Made by a program: the position numbers and the translations under genes. From Pistricoccus aurantiacus (GTDB lineage: Bacteria; Pseudomonadota; Gammaproteobacteria; Pseudomonadales; Halomonadaceae): 64,000 nucleotides of DNA. The stretch lies in the NCBI RefSeq assembly GCF_007954585.1, contig NZ_CP042382.1, positions 2,046,001-2,110,000 on the forward strand, read 5' to 3'. Shown piece by piece: positions 17,821 to 26,279 of this stretch. Below the pieces are notes generated by a model. That model ran no database searches, had not been told where the DNA came from, and was given only the letters and a program-made list of their open reading frames with translations. The stretch's first letter is position 1. Each line of letters begins with the position of its first letter.

Positions 17821-18616
17821 GGGGGTAATCTCCGGATGTATTGGAATCGGGGTGAGTGGTCGGCGTCCTACAAAGTGGTTCGAGGGGTATTGGCGCCTGG
17901 CGGTGATGGAACAGCCAGCGAATGTCCATACCAAAGGATAGCCCAAGGAGTCCCAGTGCCAATGCGGATAGCCCACTCGCCCAGGCGGTACCGATAAAAG
18001 GCAGCAGCGCCAGCAGCAGAACCACGACCTGAACCACGCAAATCGTCTTACGCCTGAGGCTGTCGGGCAATTCACGTTTGAGCCAAGGCAAAAAATGGCC
18101 GGCGGCAACGAAGCCATAGCGCATCAGACCAATCATCAGCACCCAGGGGCCGACCTTGCCGAGGGCCGCGGAAGCCGTGCAAAGTGTCAGGATCAGCAGG
18201 GCGTCCAGCTCCATGTCAAAGCGCCAGCCAAAACGGCTACAGCTGGCGGTTCGTCTTGCTATCCAGCCGTCCACCCCATCAAGCAACAAGGCGGCAAGCG
18301 CTACGCCGGCCAGTATCAATCCCTCTCGTGCAAGCGATTCCTGATAGACCAGATGACCCAGAATCACCGCTATCAAAGAGCCCCGCAATAGCGTGATTCG
18401 ATTGGCCCAGCCCAGAGACGCCTGATGCTTCGGCCAGAACGCTGCCACGGTCAAGGCAATAGCCGCATAGGCGATGAAGGTGCCAAGGGGAAAATAGGAT
18501 CTGCCCGTCAACCAGCCGAGCGCGCCGGCCAAGGTGGTGGTAACGATCAATCCAATGGCCAGTTCGCCCCAGATGGCGGGATGCAGTGTTCGAAAGCTGT
18601 GTGACGCTCGCGTCAT
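17696..18616 (-). CDS. CDP-alcohol phosphatidyltransferase family protein
   Basis: The 306-residue integral membrane enzyme carries the complete CDP-alcohol phosphotransferase signature. Asp113, Asp116-Gly117, Ala120-Arg121, Gly130, Asp134 and Asp138 are visible in DGVDGWIARR...FGWRFDMELD. The family joins a CDP-activated lipid or alcohol to another alcohol at the inner membrane. GGAGGT precedes the ATG. About seven helices end near DIRWLFHHRQ. The last 60 or so residues are polar, Ser/His-rich and overlap the next gene, so the native end may lie earlier. It is divergent from the pterin/pyrimidine-like cluster and might belong to it. Confidence 0.85.
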   Translation of the reverse strand: MTRASHSFRTLHPAIWGELAIGLIVTTTLAGALGWLTGRSYFPLGTFIAYAAIALTVAAFWPKHQASLGWANRITLLRGSLIAVILGHLVYQESLAREGLILAGVALAALLLDGVDGWIARRTASCSRFGWRFDMELDALLILTLCTASAALGKVGPWVLMIGLMRYGFVAAGHFLPWLKRELPDSLRRKTICVVQVVVLLLALLPFIGTAWASGLSALALGLLGLSFGMDIRWLFHHRQAPIPLEPLCRTPTTHPDSNTSGDYPHVVHQFSSRHSACSSLSSSHDADAIDRSGSRAIGLGGKAYL

Positions 18617-18737
18617 CCTTGATGACCTCCGGGTTTTTTCATAACTATGCTGACCTGCTCGCTATGTTATATCTGACCTCAAGCGCCACGGTTCATTGAT
18701 TTCCTACCCGAGATTGCAGGCCAGTGACGATAAATAA

Positions 18738-18776
18738 TTGTTCATTAGTTTTATTATGGTATAGCTTTCGTATAAG
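18738..18776 (+). promoter_or_regulatory. Possible promoter of dehydrogenase-led cluster
   Basis: An AT-rich patch in the divergent intergenic region contains TTGTTC, then TATAGC after 16 bases, and a separate TATAAG slightly downstream. Either could serve as a -10 element for the rightward cluster. The match is weak. Confidence 0.3.
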
Positions 18777-18818
18777 TAAAGGTGCTCGAGGAAGCGGCAG
18801 GTCACAAGGAGAGGGTCG

Positions 18819-19811
18819 ATGAAACGGCGAGAAGCCCAAGCTTTCTGGAGTCTTGGCAACGGCGAGGGGGAGTTGCGAAAAGAAGCACTGGCACCACTCA
18901 AGTTCAATGAACTGCTGATAGAAACGCACTTCAGCGCGATCAGCCGAGGCACCGAGTCGCTGGTCTTTCATGGCCTGGTGCCGGAAAGCGAATGGCAGCG
19001 CATGCGCGCGCCCTTTCAGGCAGGCGACTTCGGCGGCCCGGTCAAGTACGGCTACGCCAGTGTGGGCCGAGTGATCGAGGGAGACGCTGCCTGGCTCGGT
19101 CGTTCCGTCTTCTGCTTGTATCCGCATCAGGATTACTATATCGCACCCAGCGAAATGGTGCTGTCGCTGCCGGAAGCGTTGCCGGAATCCCGCGCGGTGC
19201 TGGCGGCCAACATGGAAACCGCAATCAACGGCGTCTGGGATGCGGCCATCGCCCCGGGAGATCGGGTAACCGTGGTTGGCGGGGGGGTGGTCGGCCTGTT
19301 GGTGGCCTATCTGGCGGGACGAATTCCCGGAACCGAAGTGACCTTGAGCGATATCAAGCCCGAACGTGCGGATATTGCCAGGGTATTGGGTGTCGAATTC
19401 ACACTGTCGCAACAGGCGCCGTCGAATAACGACGTGGTAATACATTGCAGCGGCCATTCGGAAGGCCTGATGCGGGCGCTCGAGCTGGCGGGATTCGAGG
19501 GACGAGTGGTCGAGATGAGCTGGTACGGCAATCAGTCGGTAACGCTGCCGCTAGGAGAAGCGTTTCATTCTCGTCGCCTGACGCTTCGTTCCAGCCAGGT
19601 GGGAGAGCTCGATCCATCACGCAAGCCGCGCTGGAATCATCGCAGACGCCTGGCTCTGGCGCTTTCGCTGCTGAGCGATCCGGTTCTCGATCAGCTGATC
19701 AGCGGCGACTGCGCCTTTGAAGCCTTGCCGATGCTGATGCCTCAGCTGACCCGGGCCGAGTCCGACGTGCTATGCCAGCGCGTTCATTACTATGGTGCTG
19801 GTGATAACTGA
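18819..19811 (+). CDS. MDR-family dehydrogenase (zinc-binding ADH annotation, BchC-like)
   Basis: The 330-residue protein is a medium-chain dehydrogenase/reductase. The N-terminal GroES-like part reads HFSAISRGTESLVFHG, lacking the usual Cys of the catalytic zinc site. The Rossmann motif is VVGGGVVGLLVAYLAG, followed by DIKPERADIARVLGVE. This branch resembles BchC-type dehydrogenases that oxidise a side-chain hydroxyl. AAGGAGAGGG precedes the ATG. It opens a run of five co-directional genes with a PTPS-like protein, glycosyltransferase, methyltransferase and flippase. I infer that it oxidises or reduces a sugar or side-chain alcohol of the cluster product. Confidence 0.82.
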   Translation: MKRREAQAFWSLGNGEGELRKEALAPLKFNELLIETHFSAISRGTESLVFHGLVPESEWQRMRAPFQAGDFGGPVKYGYASVGRVIEGDAAWLGRSVFCLYPHQDYYIAPSEMVLSLPEALPESRAVLAANMETAINGVWDAAIAPGDRVTVVGGGVVGLLVAYLAGRIPGTEVTLSDIKPERADIARVLGVEFTLSQQAPSNNDVVIHCSGHSEGLMRALELAGFEGRVVEMSWYGNQSVTLPLGEAFHSRRLTLRSSQVGELDPSRKPRWNHRRRLALALSLLSDPVLDQLISGDCAFEALPMLMPQLTRAESDVLCQRVHYYGAGDN

Positions 19812-19874
19812 GCCTTTTGACAAAGGAGTTCTTAAGCCTCGTCTCGTCTTCGTGTTGAATTGATGGAGTCTTGA

Positions 19875-20288
19875 ATGTTTCGACTGACCGTTCGCGATCA
19901 CATGATGATCGCCCACAGCTTCCACAGTGAGGTGTTCGGCCCGGCCCAGCGCCTTCACGGCGCTACTTACGTGGTGGACGTTACCTTTGTGCGCCCGGAA
20001 CTGGATGAAAACGATCTGGTGGTGGACATCGGCCTGGCCGGAGACACCCTCAAACGAATACTCAGTGAGTTCAACCTCTCCAATCTGGACGATATCGAGG
20101 CGTTTCGCGGTCGTAACACCACCACGGAATTCATGGCCAAGGTGGTATTCGACCGCCTGGCCAAGGCAATCGAAGACGGGCAGCTAGGCGAGGGCGCCCG
20201 AGCATTGAGCGCGCTGACCGTGACGCTTCACGAATCCCATCTGGCCTGGGCGAGCTATGAAGGCACGCTCGGCGAAGACGTCGCATGA
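19875..20288 (+). CDS. Divergent 6-pyruvoyltetrahydropterin synthase / QueD-like T-fold protein
   Basis: The 137-residue protein has the T-fold layout of PTPS/QueD enzymes, which bind pterins: [26 protein letters not shown] near the start and [14 protein letters not shown] at the end. Compared by eye with QueD, His14 and His28 match two zinc ligands and Glu120 the pterin-anchoring Glu. The catalytic Cys before LHG is missing, the third zinc ligand (HGH) is Ala30, and the Asp-His pair is replaced by NLDD. Standard PTPS chemistry is therefore unlikely. Its stop overlaps the glycosyltransferase start (ATGA). Confidence 0.8.
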   Translation: MFRLTVRDHMMIAHSFHSEVFGPAQRLHGATYVVDVTFVRPELDENDLVVDIGLAGDTLKRILSEFNLSNLDDIEAFRGRNTTTEFMAKVVFDRLAKAIEDGQLGEGARALSALTVTLHESHLAWASYEGTLGEDVA

Positions 20289-21385
20289 GTATCAGCGTGG
20301 ATTCGCCAGCGCCGCGAGACCTGGTGATGATCGTGCCCGGCGACCCCGACCAGCGAACCGGTGGCTATCTTTACGATGCTCGCATCGTCGAGGCGCTGCG
20401 CCGCCAAGGGCATCGCGTGGAGGTGATCGGCCTGGAAGGCAGCTTTCCTCAGATCGATTGCCGGGCGCGAGAAGCGCTTCAGCAGGCATTACGCGACCAG
20501 CCCGAGGGACAGGCGGTCATTATCGACGGGTTGGCGCTGGGCAATCTGCCGGCGGTGGCGGCGGAGCAGGCTTCGCGGCTCGATTTGACTGCCTTGGTGC
20601 ATCATCCCTTGGGGGACGAGTCCGGCCTGAGCGAGTCTCAGCGCGATGCGTATCTGGCCAATGAATGTCAGGCCTTGGGGCAAGTCGCTCGAGTGATCGT
20701 CACCAGCAACTTTACCGCTCGGCGGCTGAAAGCACTGGGTGTCGAGGGTCCGATTCAAGTGGTGGAGCCGGGAGTGGATTCGGCGCCCCTGGCGCAACGC
20801 GCCTGGCCGGCCCTGCCGGGGCAGCCGGTGTCGCTGCTCTGTGTCGCTACGCTGACGCCGCGCAAGGGCCACGGTGTGCTGATCGAGGCTCTGGCCGATC
20901 TCATCGATCATGAGTGGCATTGCCGCTTGATCGGTGCGGCGGATCGCGATCCCGACTGGACGCGATGCTTGCGCGACCGGACACGTGAATTCGGCCTGGA
21001 ATCGCGCATCAGCTTCGACGGCGAGTGCGACGTCGCCACTCTCGAGGCGGCCTATCATCAAGCGGATGTACTGGTGCTGCCCTCGTTTTACGAAGGTTAC
21101 GGCATGGTGATAACCGAGGCCCTGGCTCGGGGCCTGCCGGTGATCGCCACTACCGGCGGCGCCCTGGCGGATACGCTGCCGGCGGAGGCGGGATGGCGGG
21201 TCCCCCCCGGTGACAGCAAGGCGTTCGCCCGAGCGCTGCGGGAGTGGTTCGAGAATCCGCCGCAGCGGGAAGGCTATCGCGCCGGCGCGGTGGCGGCACG
21301 CCAGACGTTGGCGGACTGGACAAGCGCCGGGCTTGCCTTTGCTCGTGCCCTGAGCTGCTGTCGTCTGGATGAGGTCTCCCCATGA
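20285..21385 (+). CDS. GT4-family glycosyltransferase
   Basis: The 366-residue protein has the GT-B fold of family 4 retaining glycosyltransferases. The N-terminal acceptor domain begins [22 protein letters not shown]. The donor domain carries [17 protein letters not shown] and the EX7E motif in [23 protein letters not shown]. It probably adds a nucleotide-activated sugar to a soluble acceptor in the cytosol; no membrane segment is visible. ATGA overlaps link it to the PTPS-like gene before and the methyltransferase after. In this setting the acceptor is plausibly a pterin or pyrimidine, which is inference. Confidence 0.87.
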   Translation: MSISVDSPAPRDLVMIVPGDPDQRTGGYLYDARIVEALRRQGHRVEVIGLEGSFPQIDCRAREALQQALRDQPEGQAVIIDGLALGNLPAVAAEQASRLDLTALVHHPLGDESGLSESQRDAYLANECQALGQVARVIVTSNFTARRLKALGVEGPIQVVEPGVDSAPLAQRAWPALPGQPVSLLCVATLTPRKGHGVLIEALADLIDHEWHCRLIGAADRDPDWTRCLRDRTREFGLESRISFDGECDVATLEAAYHQADVLVLPSFYEGYGMVITEALARGLPVIATTGGALADTLPAEAGWRVPPGDSKAFARALREWFENPPQREGYRAGAVAARQTLADWTSAGLAFARALSCCRLDEVSP

Positions 21386-22332
21386 GCGATGTCAAACGCC
21401 ACCACAATCGCGACGCTAAACCCTTTGCCTCGGACTGGCTGTCTCTGCGGGAAGCCGCGGATGCCAGGGCGCGCAGCTCGGCTCTGACGGCGCGCCTCAA
21501 GGATTGGCTGCCTCCGCGCTCCCATCGACCTCTAGCGATAATCGACCTGGGCTGCGGCACCGGCAGCAATCTGCGCTATCTGGCGCCGCGTCTACCGTTT
21601 TCCCAGCGCTGGCGTCTACTGGACAACGACCCTGAGCTGCTGGCACGGGTAACGCCGCCTGACGATCCGCCGAACGCCCCGCTTGAATGGCGCTGCCATC
21701 AGGAAGATCTGGCCCGCTGGCTGAGGGCGCCGGACAGCATGCATGACGCCCTGAAAGACTGCGATCTGGTCAGCGGCACCGCGCTGCTCGATCTGTTTTC
21801 CGCGAACTGGCTCGAGACCCTGGCGGAAGGCTGCGTTGACGCCGGCGCCGCGGTATTGATGACGCTGAGCGTCGACGGGGACTGGCGCTTTGTGTCGGAT
21901 GGCCCTGATGATCTCGTCGTGCATGACGCCCGAGTGCTGGCGCTATTTCGTGATCATCAGCGGCGCGACAAGGGGCTGGGACCGGCCCTGGGCGGCGAGG
22001 CGCCGACCTTTCTGGCGCGCTGCCTGGAGCGGCGCGGCTATCGGGTGGAACTGGCCGCGAGCCCCTGGCGTCTCGCGACCGAAGCGGGGGATGAAGCCTT
22101 GGGTATCGCCTTGATCGACGGCTGGTATCAGGCCGCCGTGGAGCAGGCCGCCGTGGAGCAGGCCGCCGTGGAGCAGGCCGCCATGGAGCAGGCCGCTTCG
22201 ATAAACAGTGGAAGTACCAGCGCTTGGCTGAAAGACTGGTGGCTGTGGCGGCGCATGCAGTTTCGCGAGGGGCTGGTCACTTTGGAGGTTGGCCACCTGG
22301 ACCTGCTGGCATTGCCCGGGGAGCGCTCTTGA
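21382..22332 (+). CDS. Class I SAM-dependent methyltransferase with QAAVE repeat
   Basis: The 316-residue protein has a Rossmann-fold methyltransferase domain: IIDLGCGTGSNLRYLAPRLP is the SAM motif I and WRLLDNDPELLARV the acidic motif II. It probably methylates the product of this cluster. Its ATG overlaps the glycosyltransferase stop (ATGA). Near residue 250 a run of four QAAVE/QAAME pentapeptides is encoded by a 15-bp tandem repeat and precedes a Trp-rich C-terminal segment. The repeat likely forms a helical spacer. Substrate unknown. Confidence 0.85.
   Translation: MSDVKRHHNRDAKPFASDWLSLREAADARARSSALTARLKDWLPPRSHRPLAIIDLGCGTGSNLRYLAPRLPFSQRWRLLDNDPELLARVTPPDDPPNAPLEWRCHQEDLARWLRAPDSMHDALKDCDLVSGTALLDLFSANWLETLAEGCVDAGAAVLMTLSVDGDWRFVSDGPDDLVVHDARVLALFRDHQRRDKGLGPALGGEAPTFLARCLERRGYRVELAASPWRLATEAGDEALGIALIDGWYQAAVEQAAVEQAAVEQAAMEQAASINSGSTSAWLKDWWLWRRMQFREGLVTLEVGHLDLLALPGERS
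22129..22196 (+). repeat. 15-bp tandem repeat inside methyltransferase gene
   Basis: The unit CAGGCCGCCGTGGAG occurs three times exactly, once with one change (CCATGGAG), and once more in part. All units stay in frame. Copy-number change would lengthen or shorten the protein by five residues without a frameshift. Confidence 0.95.
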
Positions 22333-24326
22333 GACTGACTCGAACCGACGCCGTTCGATGGCTTCGCTGGGCCGCAAGCCTGGCTCTGCTGGGGGCGCTG
22401 TTCCTGGTGGTGGACCTGTCTCAGGTGGTGGCCTTCTGGCACGATATCCAGCCGGGCTGGGTCGTGCTGGCGCTTCTCGTCAGCGTGCCTCAGGTGGCGC
22501 TATCCGCCTGGCGTTGGCACTTTACCCAGCGCCGACTGGGGGTGGCGATGCGCTTTCGCTCCGCGTTGGGCGAATACTATCTGGCGACTTTCCTCAACCA
22601 GTGCCTGCCCGGCGGCGTCGGCGGCGACGCCGCCCGCGCCTGGCGACACGCGCGGCAGGAAGGCGACGGCTGGCAAGATATCAAGCGCCAGCGCGCGATC
22701 CGCGCCGTGGTGATCGAGCGCCTTTCGGGGCAGGTTGCCCTGGGAGCAATCGCCGTGTCGACGCTGCTGCTGTCGCCGCTCTGGCAAGCAATGATCGCGG
22801 GCTGGACAGCGAAACTGGCATCGAGCTTTCAGGACGCCAGGGTTTTTATCCCGAGCCTGGATGTGTTCGCGGGAACGCTGGTCGGCGTGCTGTTGCTGGC
22901 CTCGCTATTCAGCTGTCTCATCCACTACCTCAAGCGCCGGCCGCCACGGCTTCTCAGAGGCATGCGAAACGACCTGTGGCGAACGCTGCTCGAACCCCGC
23001 GCGCTGGTATTTCAAGGCTTGTCCTCTTTGCTTATCGTGGTCAGCTACATGCTGGTAATGGTCTGCGCGGCTCGGGCTATCGGTGTCCACGCGCCGCTGT
23101 CGACGCTGCTGGCGCTGATGCCGCCGCTGCTGCTTGCCATGGCGATTCCGCTGTCATTCGCCGGCTGGGGCTGGCGAGAAGGCGCCGCCGCCGGCGTCTG
23201 GGTTCTGGCGGGTCTGTCGTCCGCGGAAGGCGTGGCGGTTTCCGTCACCTACGGCATTCTGGTGCTGCTTTCGAGCCTGCCCGGCGCGCTGGTCCTGCTG
23301 TGGGGGCGCAGCGGCCATGGCACGAAAACGCCGGGTTCGGGAGCGCGACAATACGACAAGGCAAATTCAGGGCTGGCGAAGGTCGAGGTCGAACAGCACC
23401 TCCTCGCCCAGGGAGAAATGCCGGCAGGGCGGGCGGCGCGCCTGATCCAAGGTATCGATAGGCGGCAGGCTGATACCTGGGCGGCCGGAGCCGATCACCA
23501 GCGGCGCTACCAGGATATGCAGGCGATCCAGAGCGTTCGTTTCGAGAAACCTCGACAGGGTGGCGCTGCCGCCTTCGATCAATATTCGCCGGCAGCCGCG
23601 CTCCCGCGATGTTTCTATCACGTCCCAGGGAGAAACGGCGCCGGCCTGAACCGAAAGACGCCGAGTCTCGACATGATTCCCCAGGCCGGAGAGCGGTCGT
23701 GCGCTTTCGCCGATCAGGTGCAGGGTGGGCGCCTCTTCGCATTGAAAAAGCCGTCTTTGCGGCGACAGCCGTGCACGAGGGTCCAGCGCTATCCGCAGGG
23801 GCTGGGGGCCTTCGACATGACGCACGGTAAGGGCCGGGTCGTCGTCCGCCACGGTGCCGGCGCCCACCAGTACCGCGTCCACCAGGGCGCGCAACCGATG
23901 CAGATGCACGCGGCCGACCAGTCCGTTGATGTAGTGAGAGGCACCGCTTTCCGTGGCGATGCGCCCATCGAGGCTTTGCCCGAGTTGGGCAACCACTTGC
24001 GGTCCATTCGGCAAGACCAGCGGCGCGAGAGCGTCGATCAAGGTGCTGGCGGCAGGGTCCAGCGCCGGCTGCGCCCGATAGCGGCCATCTTCTTCCAGCG
24101 TCAGCCCGCCTCGACAGTCCCGATAGTGGAAGGGGCCGCGCGACCAATCATGAGAACGTGCCTGCAGCAGCGCCTGCCAGGCGCGGTCTTCATCGCCGAT
24201 CATCGAAATAGCGTCGTCAATCCGCCCTGTCATGGTACGTCTCCGGATTTGGAAGCGATCATCATGGGCAGTTCGGCGACTCAGGACAATAGCCATAGCG
24301 AAGGAGCTTTTCATGTATCAGGTTGA
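22329..24326 (+). CDS. Lysylphosphatidylglycerol synthase TM-like flippase, with run-on C-terminus
   Basis: The first about 330 residues form an UPF0104/LPG-synthase-type membrane domain with seven to eight helices. Hallmarks are YYLATFLNQCLPGGVGGDAARAWR, VIERLSGQVALGAI and FAGWGWREGAAAGVW. Homologues act as flippases or glycolipid-type transporters. The start is a TTG overlapping the methyltransferase stop (TTGA). After about base 23320 the frame stays open for another 330 codons, exactly antisense to the ribD-like gene. That tail has no membrane segments and no family look, so the native stop was probably lost or lies before it. Core call firm, 3' end doubtful. Confidence 0.72.
   Translation: MRLTRTDAVRWLRWAASLALLGALFLVVDLSQVVAFWHDIQPGWVVLALLVSVPQVALSAWRWHFTQRRLGVAMRFRSALGEYYLATFLNQCLPGGVGGDAARAWRHARQEGDGWQDIKRQRAIRAVVIERLSGQVALGAIAVSTLLLSPLWQAMIAGWTAKLASSFQDARVFIPSLDVFAGTLVGVLLLASLFSCLIHYLKRRPPRLLRGMRNDLWRTLLEPRALVFQGLSSLLIVVSYMLVMVCAARAIGVHAPLSTLLALMPPLLLAMAIPLSFAGWGWREGAAAGVWVLAGLSSAEGVAVSVTYGILVLLSSLPGALVLLWGRSGHGTKTPGSGARQYDKANSGLAKVEVEQHLLAQGEMPAGRAARLIQGIDRRQADTWAAGADHQRRYQDMQAIQSVRFEKPRQGGAAAFDQYSPAAALPRCFYHVPGRNGAGLNRKTPSLDMIPQAGERSCAFADQVQGGRLFALKKPSLRRQPCTRVQRYPQGLGAFDMTHGKGRVVVRHGAGAHQYRVHQGAQPMQMHAADQSVDVVRGTAFRGDAPIEALPELGNHLRSIRQDQRRESVDQGAGGRVQRRLRPIAAIFFQRQPASTVPIVEGAARPIMRTCLQQRLPGAVFIADHRNSVVNPPCHGTSPDLEAIIMGSSATQDNSHSEGAFHVSG
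23367..24233 (-). CDS. RibD C-terminal-type reductase (dihydrofolate-reductase fold)
   Basis: The 288-residue protein has an unassigned N-terminal about 70 residues, then the RibD-C/DHFR-like reductase domain. SLDGRIA is at residues 87-93, HRLRALVDAVLVGAGT at 112-127, DDPALTVR next, and EGGSATLSRFLE and LVIGSGRPG near the end. The family reduces the ribosylamino side chain of the riboflavin pyrimidine with NADPH. No deaminase domain is attached. GGAG lies before ATG-Thr-Gly-Arg. It is divergent from the ribA-like gene 79 bases away. I infer reduction of a GTP-derived pyrimidine for the cluster product. Confidence 0.86.
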   Translation of the reverse strand: MTGRIDDAISMIGDEDRAWQALLQARSHDWSRGPFHYRDCRGGLTLEEDGRYRAQPALDPAASTLIDALAPLVLPNGPQVVAQLGQSLDGRIATESGASHYINGLVGRVHLHRLRALVDAVLVGAGTVADDDPALTVRHVEGPQPLRIALDPRARLSPQRRLFQCEEAPTLHLIGESARPLSGLGNHVETRRLSVQAGAVSPWDVIETSRERGCRRILIEGGSATLSRFLETNALDRLHILVAPLVIGSGRPGISLPPIDTLDQARRPPCRHFSLGEEVLFDLDLRQP

Positions 24327-25437
24327 GCGTGCGATTTTCGATTTGCGCCGTGGTTTGCCCGTGCTGCTGACGGACCCTGCCGGAGACCGGCTGGTGCATC
24401 CGGTGGAAGGGTTGGATACCGAAGACATGGCCTCGCTGCTCGAGGTTTGCGGTGAAGCGCCGGCGATGGTGGTAAGCGTGCATCGCATGGCCGCTCTCGG
24501 CACGCAAATCGAAGGGGAGGCAGCCTGTCTGGCGCTGGGTTCGAGAGCCCCGCTTTCCCTGCGTGCGCTGCAGACGCTGGCGTTCGGCACCTCTTCCCAG
24601 GAGCTGGCGCTGTTCGCGGACCCGAAGGAGGCCGGTACCGCGGATACGGCAGCGCTCAACCTGATGCGTCGAGCGCTGTTGATTCCCGCCGCGCTGACCG
24701 TCGGAATACGCGCGGGATGCCGGGAAAAGGTTGACGACTTCGTGGCCCAGGGGCGGCTGCTTTCCGTATCCGCGCAGGCAGCAGCGGATTGTCTGATCCA
24801 GGCGGACGGCGGCCTGGTGCGCATCAGCGAGGCGAGGATTCCGCTGGCGGAGGCGGAAGCTTCCCGTTTCGTGCTCTTTCGTGAAAGCGACGGCCTGCGG
24901 GAGCACCTGGCCATCCTGATTGGCGATCGGAAGAAGTGGAAAAGCGCGGTGCCGCTGCGTCTGCATTCCGCGTGCCTGACCGGCGATCTGTTCGCCAGCC
25001 TGCGCTGCGACTGCGGTGAGCAGCTGCGCGGCGCGGTAGCAGACATCGACGCCCAGGGCGGGGGTATTCTGCTCTATCTTGCCCAGGAGGGGCGAGGCAT
25101 CGGCTTGGCCAACAAGCTGCGGGCCTACGCCCTGCAGGACAGCGGTTTCGATACCCTGGATGCGGATCAGGTGCTGGGCTTCGGTGACGATGAGCGCCAG
25201 TATCGGGTCGCGGTGGATATGCTGCGGGCGCTGGAAGTGGACTGCGTGCAAATGCTCACCAACAATCCGCTCAAGATCGAGGCGCTGGCCAACGGCGGTA
25301 TCGAGGTGGTGGGGCGCCAGGGCCTGTTCGGTCGCGTGACCACCCACAATCGTCGCTACCTGCACGCCAAGGCCGAACGCGCCGGCCATTGGCTGGAGGA
25401 AGCCTTCGAAAACGAGCAGTCTCAGCAGTCGGGGTGA
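24313..25437 (+). CDS. ribA: GTP cyclohydrolase II with degenerate RibB-like N-terminus
   Basis: The C-terminal half (from about residue 185) is GTP cyclohydrolase II. Zinc cysteines 221, 232 and 234 lie in HSACLTGDLFASLRCDCGEQ. The catalytic loop QEGRGIGLANKL is at 258-269, with LDADQVLGFGDDERQY and LTNNPLKIEAL after it. It opens GTP to the 2,5-diamino-pyrimidine ribotide. The N-terminal half aligns with DHBP synthase but lacks its DDEDRENEGD acidic motif, so it is probably inactive. AAGGAG sits six bases before the ATG. The stop overlaps the convergent creatininase gene by 16 bases. A dedicated cluster copy rather than the housekeeping enzyme is inferred. Confidence 0.9.
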   Translation: MYQVERAIFDLRRGLPVLLTDPAGDRLVHPVEGLDTEDMASLLEVCGEAPAMVVSVHRMAALGTQIEGEAACLALGSRAPLSLRALQTLAFGTSSQELALFADPKEAGTADTAALNLMRRALLIPAALTVGIRAGCREKVDDFVAQGRLLSVSAQAAADCLIQADGGLVRISEARIPLAEAEASRFVLFRESDGLREHLAILIGDRKKWKSAVPLRLHSACLTGDLFASLRCDCGEQLRGAVADIDAQGGGILLYLAQEGRGIGLANKLRAYALQDSGFDTLDADQVLGFGDDERQYRVAVDMLRALEVDCVQMLTNNPLKIEALANGGIEVVGRQGLFGRVTTHNRRYLHAKAERAGHWLEEAFENEQSQQSG

Positions 25438-26219
25438 AAACGGGAAATATCCATTTCCGACGCTTCCCGGATCACCCGCGCCAGACGCTCGCCGAAGTGT
25501 GTAACCAGGCGCTCGCCGAGCGCCGTGCTGGCAAGCGTGGCGTTGCCCGCTACACCATCCGGATGCAGATCCTGGGCCAGCCAGGCGAAGGCCGCCTCGC
25601 CCTCCGGGCCGATCAGTTGACCTTCGGCAGCGCGGGCTTCCCCGATGGAAGACGAGTGAGCGATATGCTCGCGGCGTACCCGCTCTGGCGCCAGATGCAG
25701 CATCATCGCGGTTTCCATGGCGCCGCCGTGCAGGCCGTGGTGGCATTCTTCACGTGGAATCGAATCCTCCGGCGGCGACATGCGCATATAGAACGCCTTG
25801 ACCACCAGCATGCCGTGGCGGCGCCTGAGCGCCAGGGCGGCCTGAGCCAGGATCGACTGGTTGCCGCCGTGGCTGTTGATCAGCACCAACCGCCGGATTC
25901 CGCTGCGGGCCACGCTGTCCCCCAGGGCCTCGATCACTGCCTGGGCGGTGGCCGCCGGCAGGCTCAGGGTGCCGGGAAAGTCGTCATGCTCCTCGCTTGC
26001 GCCGACCGCAAGCGGCGGCAACACGAGTACCGAGCGCTCCGGCTCGAGGCGTTCCAAGGCCGCATTCAGCAATCCTTGCCCGATATCCAGATCCGTGGAT
26101 AGCGGCAGATGCTTGCCGTGCTGTTCCACGGCGCCGAGCACCATCACCGCCACGCTGTCCGGGCGCAGTGCCGCGGCGAGGTCGGCACTAGTCAAGGATT
26201 GCCATAAAACGATGGACAT
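25422..26219 (-). CDS. Creatininase / ArfB-type metal amidohydrolase
   Basis: The 265-residue protein belongs to the creatininase fold, which includes creatininase, the mycofactocin peptidase MftE and the archaeal formylamino-pyrimidine deformylase ArfB. Metal-ligand candidates are Glu32 and His34 in GAVEQHGKHLPL, Asp43 or Asp45 in STDLD, His117 in NSHGGN and Glu169 in GLHGGAMETAMM. GGAG lies seven bases before the ATG. Because it sits tail-to-tail with GTP cyclohydrolase II, an amide or formamide hydrolysis on a GTP-derived pyrimidine is the best inference. Creatinine degradation is less likely. Confidence 0.85.
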   Translation of the reverse strand: MSIVLWQSLTSADLAAALRPDSVAVMVLGAVEQHGKHLPLSTDLDIGQGLLNAALERLEPERSVLVLPPLAVGASEEHDDFPGTLSLPAATAQAVIEALGDSVARSGIRRLVLINSHGGNQSILAQAALALRRRHGMLVVKAFYMRMSPPEDSIPREECHHGLHGGAMETAMMLHLAPERVRREHIAHSSSIGEARAAEGQLIGPEGEAAFAWLAQDLHPDGVAGNATLASTALGERLVTHFGERLARVIREASEMDISRFHPDC

Positions 26220-26279
26220 GATCGAGCTCCGGTGGTCTGTCTGTGCATTCGCGGTCAGGGTTGCCGTATTCTAGGGCCT

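Noticed and set aside
22129-22196. Repeat array considered as CRISPR-like
   Set aside because: Units are contiguous 15-mers without spacers and lie in frame within a gene.
24234-24312. FMN riboswitch upstream of the ribA-like gene
   Set aside because: Only 79 bases separate the divergent starts and no conserved RFN-like stem pattern is visible.
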